From contig PBCE01000019.1 in the NCBI GenBank assembly GCA_002716845.1, forward strand, positions 1 through 64,000: a DNA stretch of 64,000 nucleotides, read 5' to 3'. Below, piece after piece: positions 10,301 to 20,730 of the stretch. Numbering within the stretch: the first letter of the stretch is position 1; every line of letters begins with the position of its first letter. The position numbers were made by a program, and so were the translations under genes. Below the pieces are notes generated by a model that was given only the letters and a program-made list of their open reading frames with translations, was not told where the DNA came from and did no database searches. The stretch comes from Flavobacteriaceae bacterium. Its GTDB lineage: Bacteria; Bacteroidota; Bacteroidia; Flavobacteriales; Flavobacteriaceae.

Positions 10301-11708
10301 TGTAGTAGGAATTATTGGTGGCTACAGTTTTGATGTCGTATTTTTTTGCAAACCGAAGCATTACCTCATTGGCCCTTTTTTCGTCCTCCTGCTGATGTAG
10401 CATCAGTTCTATGTACAAATCATCGCCAAATTGTTGATGCCACCATTGAAGTGCCTGTTCAGCTTGATTGTCCCCTAAATTGAGAATTTTTGAGGGTAGC
10501 TCACCATTCAAATTTCCCGTCAGTACAATTAAATGTGATTTATAGGTTTCTATAATTTGCTTGTCAATTCGGGGCACATAATAAAAGCCTTTTGTATAGG
10601 CAATAGAACTCATTATGGAAAGATTCTCATACCCTTTTTTATTTTTTGCAATAAAAACAATTTGATAACCATTGTCTCTGCGGGATCGATCTTGGTGGTC
10701 TTCACAAACAAAAAACTCACATCCAAGAATGGGCTTTAGTGGGGATTGCCCCTCCTCCAAAGAATCATTGTGTTTGTTAACCGCTTTTATAAAATGAAAG
10801 GCCCCCATCAAATTTGCGTGATCGGTGAGGGTAACAGCTGGCATGCGATCATTGGCTGCAGCATTTACAATTTCAACTATACTGGAGGTGGACTGCAACA
10901 CGGAATATTGGGAGTGGGTGTGAAGGTGAACAAATGGGGCATCAGCTAAAGCCTCCTGCTTTAAGGGAAAATCAGGGACCTGCGTTAGCTGAGCTTCACT
11001 GGCTTGTTGGGCCAATTGGGAAGCAACCGATTTTAAATTTTGATGTTTGAGACCGATCAGTTCAACGGGCGCCTCCAAAGCTGCTTCCAATGTCTGTAAA
11101 AGATCTATCCTTTCTCTTATGGATGCAGGTAGGATTTGTCGTTTTCTAAAAAGCTCAAAAAAGCAACGGGCGTTAGCCTCAACGTCAGCAGTTGCGTTGT
11201 GGGCCTCGGTAAAATCCGCACCAAACAAATGGGCATATAGTTCTCCCAAGGTAGGGAGTTTGAATTTACCACCTCTGCCACCAGGTAACCGGCATAGGGC
11301 TGCAGTTTCCTCAGTACAAGTATCGATGATAGGCAGCGCCTCTAAGGGGTTGTTATTTTGCATTCTTAGAAACTCTGCACCCATTATGTTAAGGTCAAAT
11401 GATATATTATGACCCCCAACAAATTCACATTGTTTTAATGCCACCTGAAATTTCTCCAAAACCTCCACCAACGGAATTCCATTCTTTTCCGCCAAGGCCG
11501 TGGAAATGCCGTGAATTTTTTCAGAATCATAAGGAATGGTAAATCCCTCTGGGAATATCATATAATCTTCATGCGCAATGCAGCGTCCCTTGTCGTCGTG
11601 TAATTGCCAAGCAATTTGGATACATCTTGGCCAATTGTCCGCATCTGATAACGGAGCTTTCCAGTTGCGGGGTAGTCCCGTTGTTTCGGTGTCAAAAATT
11701 AAATACAT
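7377..11708 (-). CDS. dnaE: DNA polymerase III subunit alpha with N-terminal DEDDh exonuclease domain
   Basis: 1443 aa; N-term FDTETTG (Exo I), HNISFD (Exo II), HNATADVEAN (Exo III); then PHP motif HLHTHSQYSVL and polymerase motifs GPGRGSAAGS and PDIDIDFDD. Confidence 0.97.
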   Translation of the reverse strand: MYLIFDTETTGLPRNWKAPLSDADNWPRCIQIAWQLHDDKGRCIAHEDYMIFPEGFTIPYDSEKIHGISTALAEKNGIPLVEVLEKFQVALKQCEFVGGHNISFDLNIMGAEFLRMQNNNPLEALPIIDTCTEETAALCRLPGGRGGKFKLPTLGELYAHLFGADFTEAHNATADVEANARCFFELFRKRQILPASIRERIDLLQTLEAALEAPVELIGLKHQNLKSVASQLAQQASEAQLTQVPDFPLKQEALADAPFVHLHTHSQYSVLQSTSSIVEIVNAAANDRMPAVTLTDHANLMGAFHFIKAVNKHNDSLEEGQSPLKPILGCEFFVCEDHQDRSRRDNGYQIVFIAKNKKGYENLSIMSSIAYTKGFYYVPRIDKQIIETYKSHLIVLTGNLNGELPSKILNLGDNQAEQALQWWHQQFGDDLYIELMLHQQEDEKRANEVMLRFAKKYDIKTVATNNSYYTTKAEANAHDILLCVKEGEKQATPIGRGRGFRFGFPNQEYYYKSQSEMKALFADLPEAIINIAGLIEKVTPFDLAREVLLPEYEIPEDFSISNTQDSKERENEYLRFLTFEGAKKRYGTLSKEIEERLNFELEVIAKTGYPGYFLIVQDLIGAARKMDVSVGPGRGSAAGSVVAYCLWITNLDPIEYDLLFERFLNPDRVSMPDIDIDFDDEGRGRVMDYVIEKYGFNQVAQIITYGTMAAKSSIRDTARVLDLPLGDADRIAKLVPNIKLANIFTLDDAALKDKLRSDEFGQVKELQEIFQGDDLAGQTLQQAKVLEGSLRNTGTHACGVIITPDDITKFVPIVTAKDSDLSVTQFDNSVVEEAGLLKMDFLGLKTLTLIKDTVKITQYRHQTELIPDEFPLDDAKTYELFQKGETVGIFQYESLGMQKYLKDLKPNVFADLIAMNALYRPGPLEYIPSFVARKQGQEAITYDLPEMEEYLKETYGITVYQEQVMLLSQKLAGFSKGEADLLRKAMGKKIFALLDKLKPKFIEGGEANQHPKKILNKIWKDWEAFASYAFNKSHSTCYAWIGYQTAYLKAHYPAEYMAAVLSNNMSDIKQVTFFMEECRRMGIQVLGPDVNESFYKFTVNEDNAIRFGMGAVKGVGKGAVQTIIENRKTGRYQNIFDLVKKIDLRAANKKALENLALAGGFDSFKETHRAQYFNPDGDGVLFLEKVIRFGAKYQESQNSAQTSLFGETADQVYQELIIPPAKPWDNLSQLKKERAVVGIYISGHPLDDFKKEMEWFTNAQMMQLKDLKPWVNKTLAVAGIVNDIQHLESRNGRGWARFSVEDFTDQFEFRIFGEEYLKFIHFITINQFIRIKIDVKEGRRNQETGRVGDPRIQFVAFEMLHDTLSKNSKKLTLQLDIRQLESDRIKHLKKELKSFRGDKPLYFDVIDPKKPLKLTVPSKKQKVAISQKLLTVLDQNEWHYKLN

Positions 11709-11840
11709 TCCCTATTTTTCAATTACTAAAATACTATATTGGAGTATTTGTTGGGGTTAAAATTATTAGGAATTATTAACTGGAAATAAAAATGAAAAAT
11801 TAGCAAGGCATGGCAGTTTTATGAACCAGGAAAACTATAT

Positions 11841-14800
11841 TTGATAAAATTTATGGATATCGAACATTTGTTTGATAAAATTTCCAAAACCCCCAGCCAA
11901 AAAGACCTTGAAAAGGCTCTTTTAGAGGATAGCTGTTGCCAAATAAAAGGGGTCGTAGGATCTGGTTTAAACTTTAAACTGGCCACTGCTTTCAAAAATT
12001 TAGACCGGTCATTCTTAATTGTTTTCGATAACCCAGAGCAAGCAGCCTATCACCTGAACGACCTGGAGGAAATCCTTTCAAAAAAGGAAGTGATGTATTT
12101 CCCAGCCAGTTATCGTAAAGCCTACAGTCCCGAGGCTATCGACAATGCCAATGTGTTGATGCGATCAGATGTACTCAACAAACTCAGCCATTCCAAAAAG
12201 AAAAAAATAATCGTTACCTACCCCCAAGCATTATTTGAAAAGGTGATTTCTCAGCAGACGCTAAAACGGAAAACACTAAATATAAAAAAAAGAGATGTTC
12301 TGAGTTTGGATTTTATAAATGAATCCCTTTTTGAATTCGACTTCGAGCGGGTCAATTTCGTGAGTCAGCCTGGGGAGTTTTCTGTGAGGGGGGGGATCAT
12401 CGATGTTTTTTCCTATGCCCATCAGCATCCCTATCGCATCGAATTTTTCGACGACGAAATTGAGAGTCTCAGAAGTTTTGACGTAAACACCCAGCTTTCC
12501 ATCGGTGCTTTGGAACAAATCGATTTGTTGCCCAACACTTCCAAGGTTTCCTTCACCGAAAAAAGAAAGTCGTTAATCGATTCCCTACCGTCGCAAAGTA
12601 GCCTGGTTTTTGATCAATTTGATCTCTGTTTGGATCAGATCAAAAAATTTGGTGAGCAGGCTAAAAAGGAATTTGAGCGTTTGGCGACAACAATACAATA
12701 TCCCCCTGAAATATTGTTTATGACTGAAACAGAACTGCTTATAGGGGTGGAAACAAAAAGCACCGTACTGATCAACCCCTCTGATCACTTAAAAGCCCAA
12801 CAACGCATCAGAATAAAACAAAGTCCTCAACCTTCCATCAACAAGCAATTCGATCGACTTGTCCAAATATTAAATGATAATTACGAGTCGGGTTTCGAAA
12901 ACTATATTTTTTGTTCCAACGAAGGCCAGCGGAAGAGGTTTACTGAAATTTTGGAGGAAAACGAAGATACTGTTCATTACAAAACAGATGTATGTCCGCT
13001 TTATGAGGGCTTTGAAGACCTGGAAGCCAAAGTGTCTTGTTTTACCGATCACCAAATTTTTGAACGCTACCACAAATACAAACTCCGATCGGTCTCTGCC
13101 AAAAAAGAGGTCTTAACCCTCAAAGAGTTGACCCACCTAAAAATTGGGGATTATGTGACTCACATCGATCATGGAATTGGGAAATTTGGGGGATTACAAA
13201 AAATAGACGTAGAAGGCATACAACAAGAGGCCATAAAATTGAGCTATGGTGAGGGTGATATTCTGTATCTGAGCATTCACTCCTTACACAAAATCAGCAG
13301 ATTTAACGGTAAAGATGGGCATGTGCCCAAATTGCACAAACTGGGATCCAAGGCATGGAAGGCCCTCAAACAAAAAACCAAATCTCGGGTTAAAGCGATT
13401 GCCTTTGACCTGATTAAGCTTTATGCTAAAAGAAAAAAAATTATTGGCCATGCTTTCCCCCCAGACAGCTACCTCCAAATGGAGTTGGAGGCTTCTTTTA
13501 TTTATGAAGATACCCCCGACCAAGGTAAGGCCACGGCAGAAGTAAAAGTAGATATGGAAATGGACCGTCCCATGGACCGACTGATATGCGGAGATGTAGG
13601 TTTTGGAAAAACAGAAGTGGCCATAAGGGCTGCTTTTAAAGCCGTAGACGATAGCAAACAAGTAGCGATATTGGTGCCTACTACCATTTTAGCATTTCAG
13701 CATTTTAAAACTTTTTCAAAAAGATTGGTTGAGCTGCCTGTAAAAGTAGACTACCTCAATCGATTCAGGTCTGCTAAAGATCGAAAACGAATATTAGAGG
13801 AACTGCAACAAGGGAGGATTGATATTTTAATCGGAACCCACCAATTGGTCAATAAATCCGTGAAATTTAAAGATTTGGGTTTATTGATTGTAGACGAAGA
13901 ACAAAAATTTGGGGTTGCCGTCAAAGAAAAGCTCAGGGATTTAAAAACCAATGTAGACGTATTGACCCTCACCGCCACTCCGATTCCCAGAACCTTACAA
14001 TTCAGTTTGATGGCGGCTCGTGACCTTTCTGTAATCAACACTCCTCCCCCCAATCGCTACCCCATTGAAAGCGAAGTTGTGCGGTTTAACGAATCCCTCA
14101 TTAGGGATGCCATCCACTATGAGCTACAAAGGGGAGGTCAGGTGTTTTTTATCCACAACCGCGTTGAAAATATCAGAGAAGTGGCAGGGATGGCGCAGCG
14201 ATTGGTTCCAGATGCTCGAATCGCGATTGGTCATGGACAAATGGACGGTAAGCAATTGGAAAAAAACTTGCTAAGGTTTATGGAAGGGCAATCAGATATT
14301 TTGATTGCAACTACGATCATCGAAAACGGACTGGACGTGCCAAATGCCAACACCATTTTTATCAACAACGCCCAGAGCTTTGGGCTCAGTGATTTGCATC
14401 AAATGAGAGGAAGGGTTGGGCGAAGCAACAAAAAAGCGTTTTGCTATTTTGTTACCCCCCCGCTGAGTGCCATGGACGCTGATGCTCAAAAAAGGATCAA
14501 AGCCATTTCTCAATTTTCTGAACTGGGCTCTGGAATACAAATTGCCATGAAAGATTTAGAGATCAGGGGAGCAGGCGACCTTTTGGGTGGAGAACAAAGT
14601 GGCTTTATCAATGAAATTGGATTTGAAACCTATCAAAAAATACTAGAGGAAGCCATCGAAGAATTGAAGGAAAACGAGTTCAAAACGCTGTTTGAAAATG
14701 AAAATAAATCCACGCAGAAAAACTATGTTAAAGAAGTACAAGTAGATACTGATTTTGAGATCTTATTTCCTGATGAATACATAAACATAGTAAATGAAAG

Positions 14801-15188
14801 ATTATTGCTCTACAATGACCTCAGTGCCATAAAAGATGAACCGCAATTAATGAAATTCAAAAAAAATATAGAAGATCGGTTTGGTAAAATACCCCCACCA
14901 GGACTAGAATTACTTGGTACATTGCGGCTGAAGTGGTTAGCCTCTAAAATGGGACTGGAAAGACTTATAATTAAAAACAAAAAATGTGTGGGTTACTTTT
15001 TGGCTGATCAAGAAAGTCCATTTTACCAGAGTGCTATTTTTAACCAAATACTTCTTTCTGTTCAAAACCAACACGATCAATTCAGTATAAAAGAAAAACA
15101 AACTAGAAATGGGCTTCGACTGTTGTTAGTCGTCAATCAGGCCCAAAGTATTGAAAACCTATTGGATCAACTTCAAAAGTTACAATAG
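11841..15188 (+). CDS. mfd: Transcription-repair coupling factor Mfd
   Basis: 1115 aa; GDVGFGKTEVA, DEEQKFGV and QMRGRVGRS helicase motifs, CarD-like RNAP interaction domain and TRCF domain. Upstream ATG at 11853 is an alternative start. Confidence 0.97.
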   Translation: MIKFMDIEHLFDKISKTPSQKDLEKALLEDSCCQIKGVVGSGLNFKLATAFKNLDRSFLIVFDNPEQAAYHLNDLEEILSKKEVMYFPASYRKAYSPEAIDNANVLMRSDVLNKLSHSKKKKIIVTYPQALFEKVISQQTLKRKTLNIKKRDVLSLDFINESLFEFDFERVNFVSQPGEFSVRGGIIDVFSYAHQHPYRIEFFDDEIESLRSFDVNTQLSIGALEQIDLLPNTSKVSFTEKRKSLIDSLPSQSSLVFDQFDLCLDQIKKFGEQAKKEFERLATTIQYPPEILFMTETELLIGVETKSTVLINPSDHLKAQQRIRIKQSPQPSINKQFDRLVQILNDNYESGFENYIFCSNEGQRKRFTEILEENEDTVHYKTDVCPLYEGFEDLEAKVSCFTDHQIFERYHKYKLRSVSAKKEVLTLKELTHLKIGDYVTHIDHGIGKFGGLQKIDVEGIQQEAIKLSYGEGDILYLSIHSLHKISRFNGKDGHVPKLHKLGSKAWKALKQKTKSRVKAIAFDLIKLYAKRKKIIGHAFPPDSYLQMELEASFIYEDTPDQGKATAEVKVDMEMDRPMDRLICGDVGFGKTEVAIRAAFKAVDDSKQVAILVPTTILAFQHFKTFSKRLVELPVKVDYLNRFRSAKDRKRILEELQQGRIDILIGTHQLVNKSVKFKDLGLLIVDEEQKFGVAVKEKLRDLKTNVDVLTLTATPIPRTLQFSLMAARDLSVINTPPPNRYPIESEVVRFNESLIRDAIHYELQRGGQVFFIHNRVENIREVAGMAQRLVPDARIAIGHGQMDGKQLEKNLLRFMEGQSDILIATTIIENGLDVPNANTIFINNAQSFGLSDLHQMRGRVGRSNKKAFCYFVTPPLSAMDADAQKRIKAISQFSELGSGIQIAMKDLEIRGAGDLLGGEQSGFINEIGFETYQKILEEAIEELKENEFKTLFENENKSTQKNYVKEVQVDTDFEILFPDEYINIVNERLLLYNDLSAIKDEPQLMKFKKNIEDRFGKIPPPGLELLGTLRLKWLASKMGLERLIIKNKKCVGYFLADQESPFYQSAIFNQILLSVQNQHDQFSIKEKQTRNGLRLLLVVNQAQSIENLLDQLQKLQ

Positions 15189-15190
15189 AA

Positions 15191-15850
15191 CTATAGCAGT
15201 TTAAGATTTTTAATCACTTCAAAAGCAACATTGACAGAATCTTCATCCATTAAAATGGTAAACTCATTAGAGGTTGAAATTACCTCGTTGATATTAACCC
15301 CTTCCCACGATAATCGTTGAAAAATAAAGTAGTAAATGCCTGGGATTTTAACATTATCCGTAGGAAGTTTTACGGTTATTGCTGAAAGATTTTCAATTTT
15401 ATCAATACAGATTTCGTTTTTAAAAACCTCCTCAATCAAGGGTGCTAAATTACTACTCACCACAATATTAGATTCTCCTACCCCTCGAGAAGAGGTATAA
15501 AATATATCTTTTTTGTCTTGGATTTCATTGAGAAATTTGGCTTGTGACAAAAGTAAGCTCTCCGAAAGTCTAAAGCAATAATCGGTTAATGAAGAACGCA
15601 CTGTAATGTCCCCCAGCTTTCTAAGTATGTTGATGATTTTGTGAGTTGAAAGGAACTCTTCGTTGTCCGAGATGCGCTTTAATGCCATCACTATGGCTCC
15701 ACTTCTGGCAGGTTTTCGCAAACTTCTTTCAATCTCGGGTTGTATCTGCCTTGCTAAGGAAGTTAAATTGATGATCCCTTGTGAAAGGGCAGTGGATAAG
15801 TAGGGCTTAGATTTGACGTATTCCGAAACTTGATAAGCGATAGTTTTCAA
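15191..15850 (-). CDS. ACT-domain protein (aspartate kinase-like regulatory domain), function unknown
   Basis: 219 aa; N-terminal winged-helix-like region; C-terminal ACT-like pattern IPGIYYFIFQRLSWEGVNINEVIST. Confidence 0.65.
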   Translation of the reverse strand: MKTIAYQVSEYVKSKPYLSTALSQGIINLTSLARQIQPEIERSLRKPARSGAIVMALKRISDNEEFLSTHKIINILRKLGDITVRSSLTDYCFRLSESLLLSQAKFLNEIQDKKDIFYTSSRGVGESNIVVSSNLAPLIEEVFKNEICIDKIENLSAITVKLPTDNVKIPGIYYFIFQRLSWEGVNINEVISTSNEFTILMDEDSVNVAFEVIKNLKLL

Positions 15851-15873
15851 AACCTAAAAGTTTTATTTTTTTA

Positions 15874-16277
15874 CTAAGATAGTAATCTGAAACAAATTGT
15901 TTTATTTGCAACATTCCAACCAAAAGGGTAAAAAGCAGATTCAATGTGATTTTGCACCCAATCATTTCCTTTAAAAATGTAGGTAATGATATCGAATCTC
16001 ACTTCGACATTTAGGTCACTTTACTGAACAGAATAATCTAAGGCGGTAGCCAAGAGTTGAATTTTTTTGGGGGAAACCGATTCATGCGCAGCTACAACGA
16101 AGCCTTCTGATCTTTCTTTTACTTCTTTACGAACCAATACGTCATCCTTAATGACTATCAAATCTTCCTCTGTTTGAGTTATCTATAATTTCTTGCCATA
16201 ATGCGGTACCCCTTTTTTTTCAGGTATTCTCCCACCAATGCCTCCACTTTTTTTCCAAACTCATGGGATTCGATCAT
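15874..16277 (-). pseudogene. YraN/UPF0102 endonuclease-like pseudogene (frameshift plus in-frame stop)
   Basis: Minus translation in two frames: MIESHEFGKKVEALVGEYLKKKGYRIMARNYR* then, in another frame, TQTEEDLIVIKDDVLVRKEVKERSEGFVVAAHESVSPKKIQLLATALDYSVQ*SDLNVEVRFDIITYIFKGNDWVQNHIESAFYPFGWNV. Matches the YraN layout (KKGY.I.ARNYR, EVK.RS, EVRFDII). Confidence 0.85.
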
Positions 16278-16357
16278 GTAGTAGTGTTATTCCTTTAAGA
16301 TAAATAAATTTATTATATGCCAGGGAATAAAATCCTTATTTTTACCTTAAAATAAGA

Positions 16358-18403
16358 ATGATCAAGTCACCAAAAAGATATACTGTTACTGCTGCCTTAC
16401 CGTATACCAACGGTCCCATTCACATTGGTCATTTGGCTGGGGTGTATGTGCCTGCCGACATCTATTCGCGCTATCTCAGGCTTAAAGGAAAAGACGTGGC
16501 CTTTATTTGTGGTAGCGATGAACACGGTGTGGCCATTGCCATCAAAGCCAAAAAAGAAGGAAAAAAACCGCAAGAAGTGATTGATCATTACGACCAGCTG
16601 ATCAGAAAAGCATTTGATGGTTTTGGCATCTCATTTGATAATTATTCCAGGACATCCCGCAAAGTGCATCACGATACCGCATCGGCAATTTTCAAACAAT
16701 TGGAAGAACAAGGTCAATTTACAGTAAAAGAGACAGAGCAATTGTACGACCCAACTGCCGATGCTTTTTTAGCCGACCGATTTGTAACCGGTACTTGCCC
16801 AATTTGTCAAAATAGCGAAGCCTATGGCGACCAATGTGAATCCTGCGGCAGCTCACTTAATGCCACCGATCTGATTAACCCCAAATCAACACTCTCCGGA
16901 AGTCAGCCGATTTTGAAACGAACAAAACATTGGTTTTTACCTTTGGACAAAAGTGAGGATTTCATCAAGGAGTGGATCTTGGAAGGGCACAAAAACGATT
17001 GGAAATCCAATGTCTACGGTCAGGTTAAGTCATGGATAGACAACGGTTTACAGCCCCGAGCAGTGACTCGAGATTTGGACTGGGGGATTCCCGTGCCCAG
17101 CGAAGGGGGAGCGGGAAAAGTTTTATATGTTTGGTTCGACGCTCCCATCGGATATATTTCCTCGACCAAAGAATGGGCGGAAAAAAATAAAATTGATTGG
17201 GGACCTTATTGGAAATCTGAAGACACCCAATTGGTTCACTTTATTGGTAAAGACAATATCGTTTTTCATTGTATAATTTTCCCGATTATTTTAAAAAATG
17301 CTGGAGCATTTATACTGCCAGAAAATGTACCTGCCAATGAATTCCTAAACCTAGAGGGAAAGAAAATCTCAACTTCCAAAAATTGGGCTGTCTGGCTTCA
17401 TGAGTATTTGACGGATTTTCCTGACAAACAAGATGTTTTGCGGTATGTGCTGACCGCCAACGCCCCTGAGACCAAAGACAACGACTTTACCTGGATGGAA
17501 TTCCAGACGAGAAACAACAGTGAGTTGGTCGCAATTTTAGGGAATTTCATCAACCGCGTGGTTGTGCTCACCAACAAATATTATGAAGGGGTTGTCCCTT
17601 CACCTGGTCCTTTCAACGATGAGGATCGATCTGCTTTAGATGGCCTGCAAGCTTTTCCTGCCATTATGGAAAAAGAAATCGAAAATTACCGATTCAGGTC
17701 CTACAGCCAGGAGGTGATAAACCTGTCCCGTTTAGGCAACAAGTACTTGGCAGAACAAGAACCTTGGAAACTGATTAAAACCGACCCTGAACGTGTAAAA
17801 AGCATTCTGTACACTGCCCTGCAGATCGCCGCTGGACTGAGTATTCTGAGTGAGCCGTTACTCCCTTTTACTGCTCAAAAAATGAGGGATATGCTCCAGC
17901 TCAAAATATTATGGGACGATGTGAGAGGAGAAGAACTTTTAGTCCCAGGGCATGCCCTTGGCACCGCTCAGCTGCTATTTCAAAAAATAGAAGATGAAGA
18001 GATCAACAACCAACTAGATAAACTCAAAAAAAATCTTTCGATTGAAGAAAATGAACCTAAAGAACCGCAAAAAAAGATGATTAGTTTCGAAGATTTCTCT
18101 CAAATGGATCTCAGAACAGGAACCATACTGCAAGCTGAAAAAATGGCGAAAAGCAAGAAGCTTTTGTTACTAAAGGTCGATCTGGGAGCAGAACAAAGAA
18201 CCATTGTCTCGGGAATTGCAAACCATTATGGCCCAGAAGAAGTGATCGGAAAAAAAGTTAGTATTTTGACCAACCTGGCCCCTAGAAAGATTTTTGGTGT
18301 AGAGAGTCAGGGGATGCTGTTGATGGCAGAGGATCACGACGGTCGATTGATTTTTATCGCTCCGGAGGACAATATGACCCCGAGTGGGTTAAGCATAAGG
18401 TAA
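16358..18403 (+). CDS. metG: Methionyl-tRNA synthetase
   Basis: [19 protein letters not shown] and C-terminal tRNA-binding domain ([12 protein letters not shown]). Confidence 0.98.
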   Translation: MIKSPKRYTVTAALPYTNGPIHIGHLAGVYVPADIYSRYLRLKGKDVAFICGSDEHGVAIAIKAKKEGKKPQEVIDHYDQLIRKAFDGFGISFDNYSRTSRKVHHDTASAIFKQLEEQGQFTVKETEQLYDPTADAFLADRFVTGTCPICQNSEAYGDQCESCGSSLNATDLINPKSTLSGSQPILKRTKHWFLPLDKSEDFIKEWILEGHKNDWKSNVYGQVKSWIDNGLQPRAVTRDLDWGIPVPSEGGAGKVLYVWFDAPIGYISSTKEWAEKNKIDWGPYWKSEDTQLVHFIGKDNIVFHCIIFPIILKNAGAFILPENVPANEFLNLEGKKISTSKNWAVWLHEYLTDFPDKQDVLRYVLTANAPETKDNDFTWMEFQTRNNSELVAILGNFINRVVVLTNKYYEGVVPSPGPFNDEDRSALDGLQAFPAIMEKEIENYRFRSYSQEVINLSRLGNKYLAEQEPWKLIKTDPERVKSILYTALQIAAGLSILSEPLLPFTAQKMRDMLQLKILWDDVRGEELLVPGHALGTAQLLFQKIEDEEINNQLDKLKKNLSIEENEPKEPQKKMISFEDFSQMDLRTGTILQAEKMAKSKKLLLLKVDLGAEQRTIVSGIANHYGPEEVIGKKVSILTNLAPRKIFGVESQGMLLMAEDHDGRLIFIAPEDNMTPSGLSIR

Positions 18404-18412
18404 TTTGCTCCA

Positions 18413-19312
18413 GTGATACCCGTTGCTTTTGATCCCATCTACGTCCTCCCCCTTCCGAAAAATCACCGTTTCCCCATGGATAAATACGATCTTCTCCCCA
18501 AACAACTTATTCATGAAGGGACTTGCAAGCCCGAAGACTTTTTCTCTCCTACTCCCCTTTCGCATGCCCTTGCAAAACGGGTTCATGATAAGAATTATGT
18601 CGATCGTCTAATACGTTTGGATCTCGATCAAAAAGAGATTAGAAAAATAGGTTTTCCCATATCAGAACAATTGGTTCAAAGGGAATTTGTGATCGCAGGG
18701 GGCACTATTGCGGGGGCACTAAAGGCCATAGAATACGGTATTTCATTTAATATTGCAGGCGGGACCCATCACGCCTACACCAGTCATGGCGAAGCTTTTT
18801 GTATGCTGAACGATCAGGCCATAGCCGCGCGTTATCTTATAGACCATGGTCATGCCAAAAAAATATTGATCATAGATTTAGATGTCCATCAAGGCAATGG
18901 AACGGCTGAAATTTTTCAGCAGGAGAAGAGAGTTTTTACTTTTTCAATGCACGGCAAAAAAAATTATCCTTTCAAAAAAGAAATCAGCGATTGGGATATT
19001 GGTTTGGAAGACCATACCGATGACGAACAGTATTTAAATATTTTGGGGGAAACGCTTCCCCGTCTTTTTGAAAGGGTAAATCCAGACTTTGTTTTTTATC
19101 TTTCTGGGGTTGATGTTGTGGCCACAGACCGCTTGGGTCGACTTGGTATGAGTGTTAAGGGCTGCAAACAAAGAGACCAAATGGTTTTGCAGTATTGTCA
19201 CCAGCGATCACTTGCAGTTCAATGCAGTATGGGGGGAGGATATTCTAGTGATATTAAAATTATTATCGACGCACATGCCAATACCTACCGATCAGCTCAA
19301 AGGATTTACTAA
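18413..19312 (+). CDS. Histone deacetylase / AcuC-family deacetylase
   Basis: GGTHHA, IDLDVHQGNGTAEIF, FYLSGVDV and MGGGYS motifs. Start assignment uncertain. Confidence 0.88.
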   Translation: MIPVAFDPIYVLPLPKNHRFPMDKYDLLPKQLIHEGTCKPEDFFSPTPLSHALAKRVHDKNYVDRLIRLDLDQKEIRKIGFPISEQLVQREFVIAGGTIAGALKAIEYGISFNIAGGTHHAYTSHGEAFCMLNDQAIAARYLIDHGHAKKILIIDLDVHQGNGTAEIFQQEKRVFTFSMHGKKNYPFKKEISDWDIGLEDHTDDEQYLNILGETLPRLFERVNPDFVFYLSGVDVVATDRLGRLGMSVKGCKQRDQMVLQYCHQRSLAVQCSMGGGYSSDIKIIIDAHANTYRSAQRIY

Positions 19313-19794
19313 CGCCAATTTTGACTTTTTAAATTAAGAGTCGCAACTACAATATCCTTACGACTGATCTGACCCACCAACTTATTTCTTTCCAAAACGG
19401 GAAAACGCCTTCTCGAGGTTTTAAAAAACATGGAAGCTGCTTCGAAGATGGTTTTACTGGCGTCTATGGCATCCACTTTTGAGGTCATAAAATGTTCTAC
19501 TGCCCTATCCAAGATGGGTAGGTTAAAATAGCGACTGTCCGATATTTCTCGCATGCAATCTGCTTCGGAAATCACCCCTATTAATTTTCCAGTATCGTCT
19601 ACTACTGGACCTCCAGATATGCGGTGTTTTATAAATAATTGCATAACATCGTGAATGGTCTGGTCTTTTGTAAAAACAACGAGATCATGTGTCATGATGT
19701 CTGAAACCAATAAAGTTTTATTAACTTTTTTTGATGGATCTAATCTTTGCCCCTGAAAACTTTTAATTGCCATTTTTCCTCGTATTTTGTTCAC
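19309..19794 (-). CDS. CBS domain protein
   Basis: Two CBS repeats (HRISGGPVVDDTGKLIGVISEAD; RRFPVLERNKLVGQISRKDI). Start may be 19773 (MAIKSF). Confidence 0.88.
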   Translation of the reverse strand: MNKIRGKMAIKSFQGQRLDPSKKVNKTLLVSDIMTHDLVVFTKDQTIHDVMQLFIKHRISGGPVVDDTGKLIGVISEADCMREISDSRYFNLPILDRAVEHFMTSKVDAIDASKTIFEAASMFFKTSRRRFPVLERNKLVGQISRKDIVVATLNLKSQNWR

Positions 19795-19869
19795 TATAAG
19801 ATAATGATTTATAATAGATCATTTAATATTTTTGAAAACAGAAGTCAATTATCAATAAAATAAGGATAA

Positions 19870-20679
19870 ATGAGTAGCATAGGGATCATGGGTGGCGGCT
19901 GGCTGGGATTGGCATTGGCTGAAAAAGCCATAGTGCGCAATCATTCCATTAAAGTTTCCACTACCCGTAAAGAGAAAAGTACCCTTCTCAAGAAAAAGGG
20001 CATTAATGCTGCGATAGTAGACGTCTCTGAATTTGATATAAGTGGGGATATTGATTTTTTTAATGATTTGAATCATTTGATTATCAGCATTCCTCCGGGG
20101 CTGAGAAAAAATCCTGACCACAATTATATTGCTGTTATTGGGCGGATTATAAATAAGATAGAATTGACTGGAATCGAAAAAGTAATTTTCACCAGCAGTA
20201 CCAGTGTCTATGGCAATCAGTCAGAAATAATAACAGAAGAAAGTGAGTTGTTAGGAACAACCGCAGCTGCAAGACAAATTATAGCGGTTGAAAAAAACCT
20301 GTTAGAGCACAAACAATTTGAAAGTTGCATCCTAAGATTGGGAGGGCTTGTGGGACCTAATCGCCACCCTATTTTTACGTTAAGCGGTAAAAAAAATATT
20401 CCCAATCCGCTATCCCCGATCAATTTCATCCACCAACAAGACGCTGTAAACATTATCTTACATATTATTGAAAATTGGCAAGGAAAGCAAGTGTATAATG
20501 CTGTAACCCCTTTCCATCCCACTCGCATAGATTATTACAGTGAAATGGCAAAAATTGCTGCACTTGAGGCTCCTGCTTTTGAAAAGAGTGGTATTATAAA
20601 AGGTATTGTAAGTGCGAAAAAAGTTAGAAAAGATTTAAATTTTAAATTTTTAGTTAAAAACTTGTTAATATTAAATTAA
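19870..20679 (+). CDS. NAD(P)-binding epimerase/dehydratase-like protein (YeeZ-like SDR)
   Basis: GGGWLGLALAE Rossmann motif; TSSTSVYGNQ motif. Confidence 0.75.
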   Translation: MSSIGIMGGGWLGLALAEKAIVRNHSIKVSTTRKEKSTLLKKKGINAAIVDVSEFDISGDIDFFNDLNHLIISIPPGLRKNPDHNYIAVIGRIINKIELTGIEKVIFTSSTSVYGNQSEIITEESELLGTTAAARQIIAVEKNLLEHKQFESCILRLGGLVGPNRHPIFTLSGKKNIPNPLSPINFIHQQDAVNIILHIIENWQGKQVYNAVTPFHPTRIDYYSEMAKIAALEAPAFEKSGIIKGIVSAKKVRKDLNFKFLVKNLLILN

Positions 20680-20730
20680 CCCCATAATTAGTGATTGGTA
20701 CTTTCTTTTTAAATTTACTAAAAATATGCT

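Noticed and set aside
11047-11412. 121-aa + strand ORF
   Set aside because: Antisense to the exonuclease domain of dnaE, which is clearly coding on the minus strand.
13284-13661. 125-aa ORF on - strand
   Set aside because: Antisense within mfd helicase motifs; spurious.
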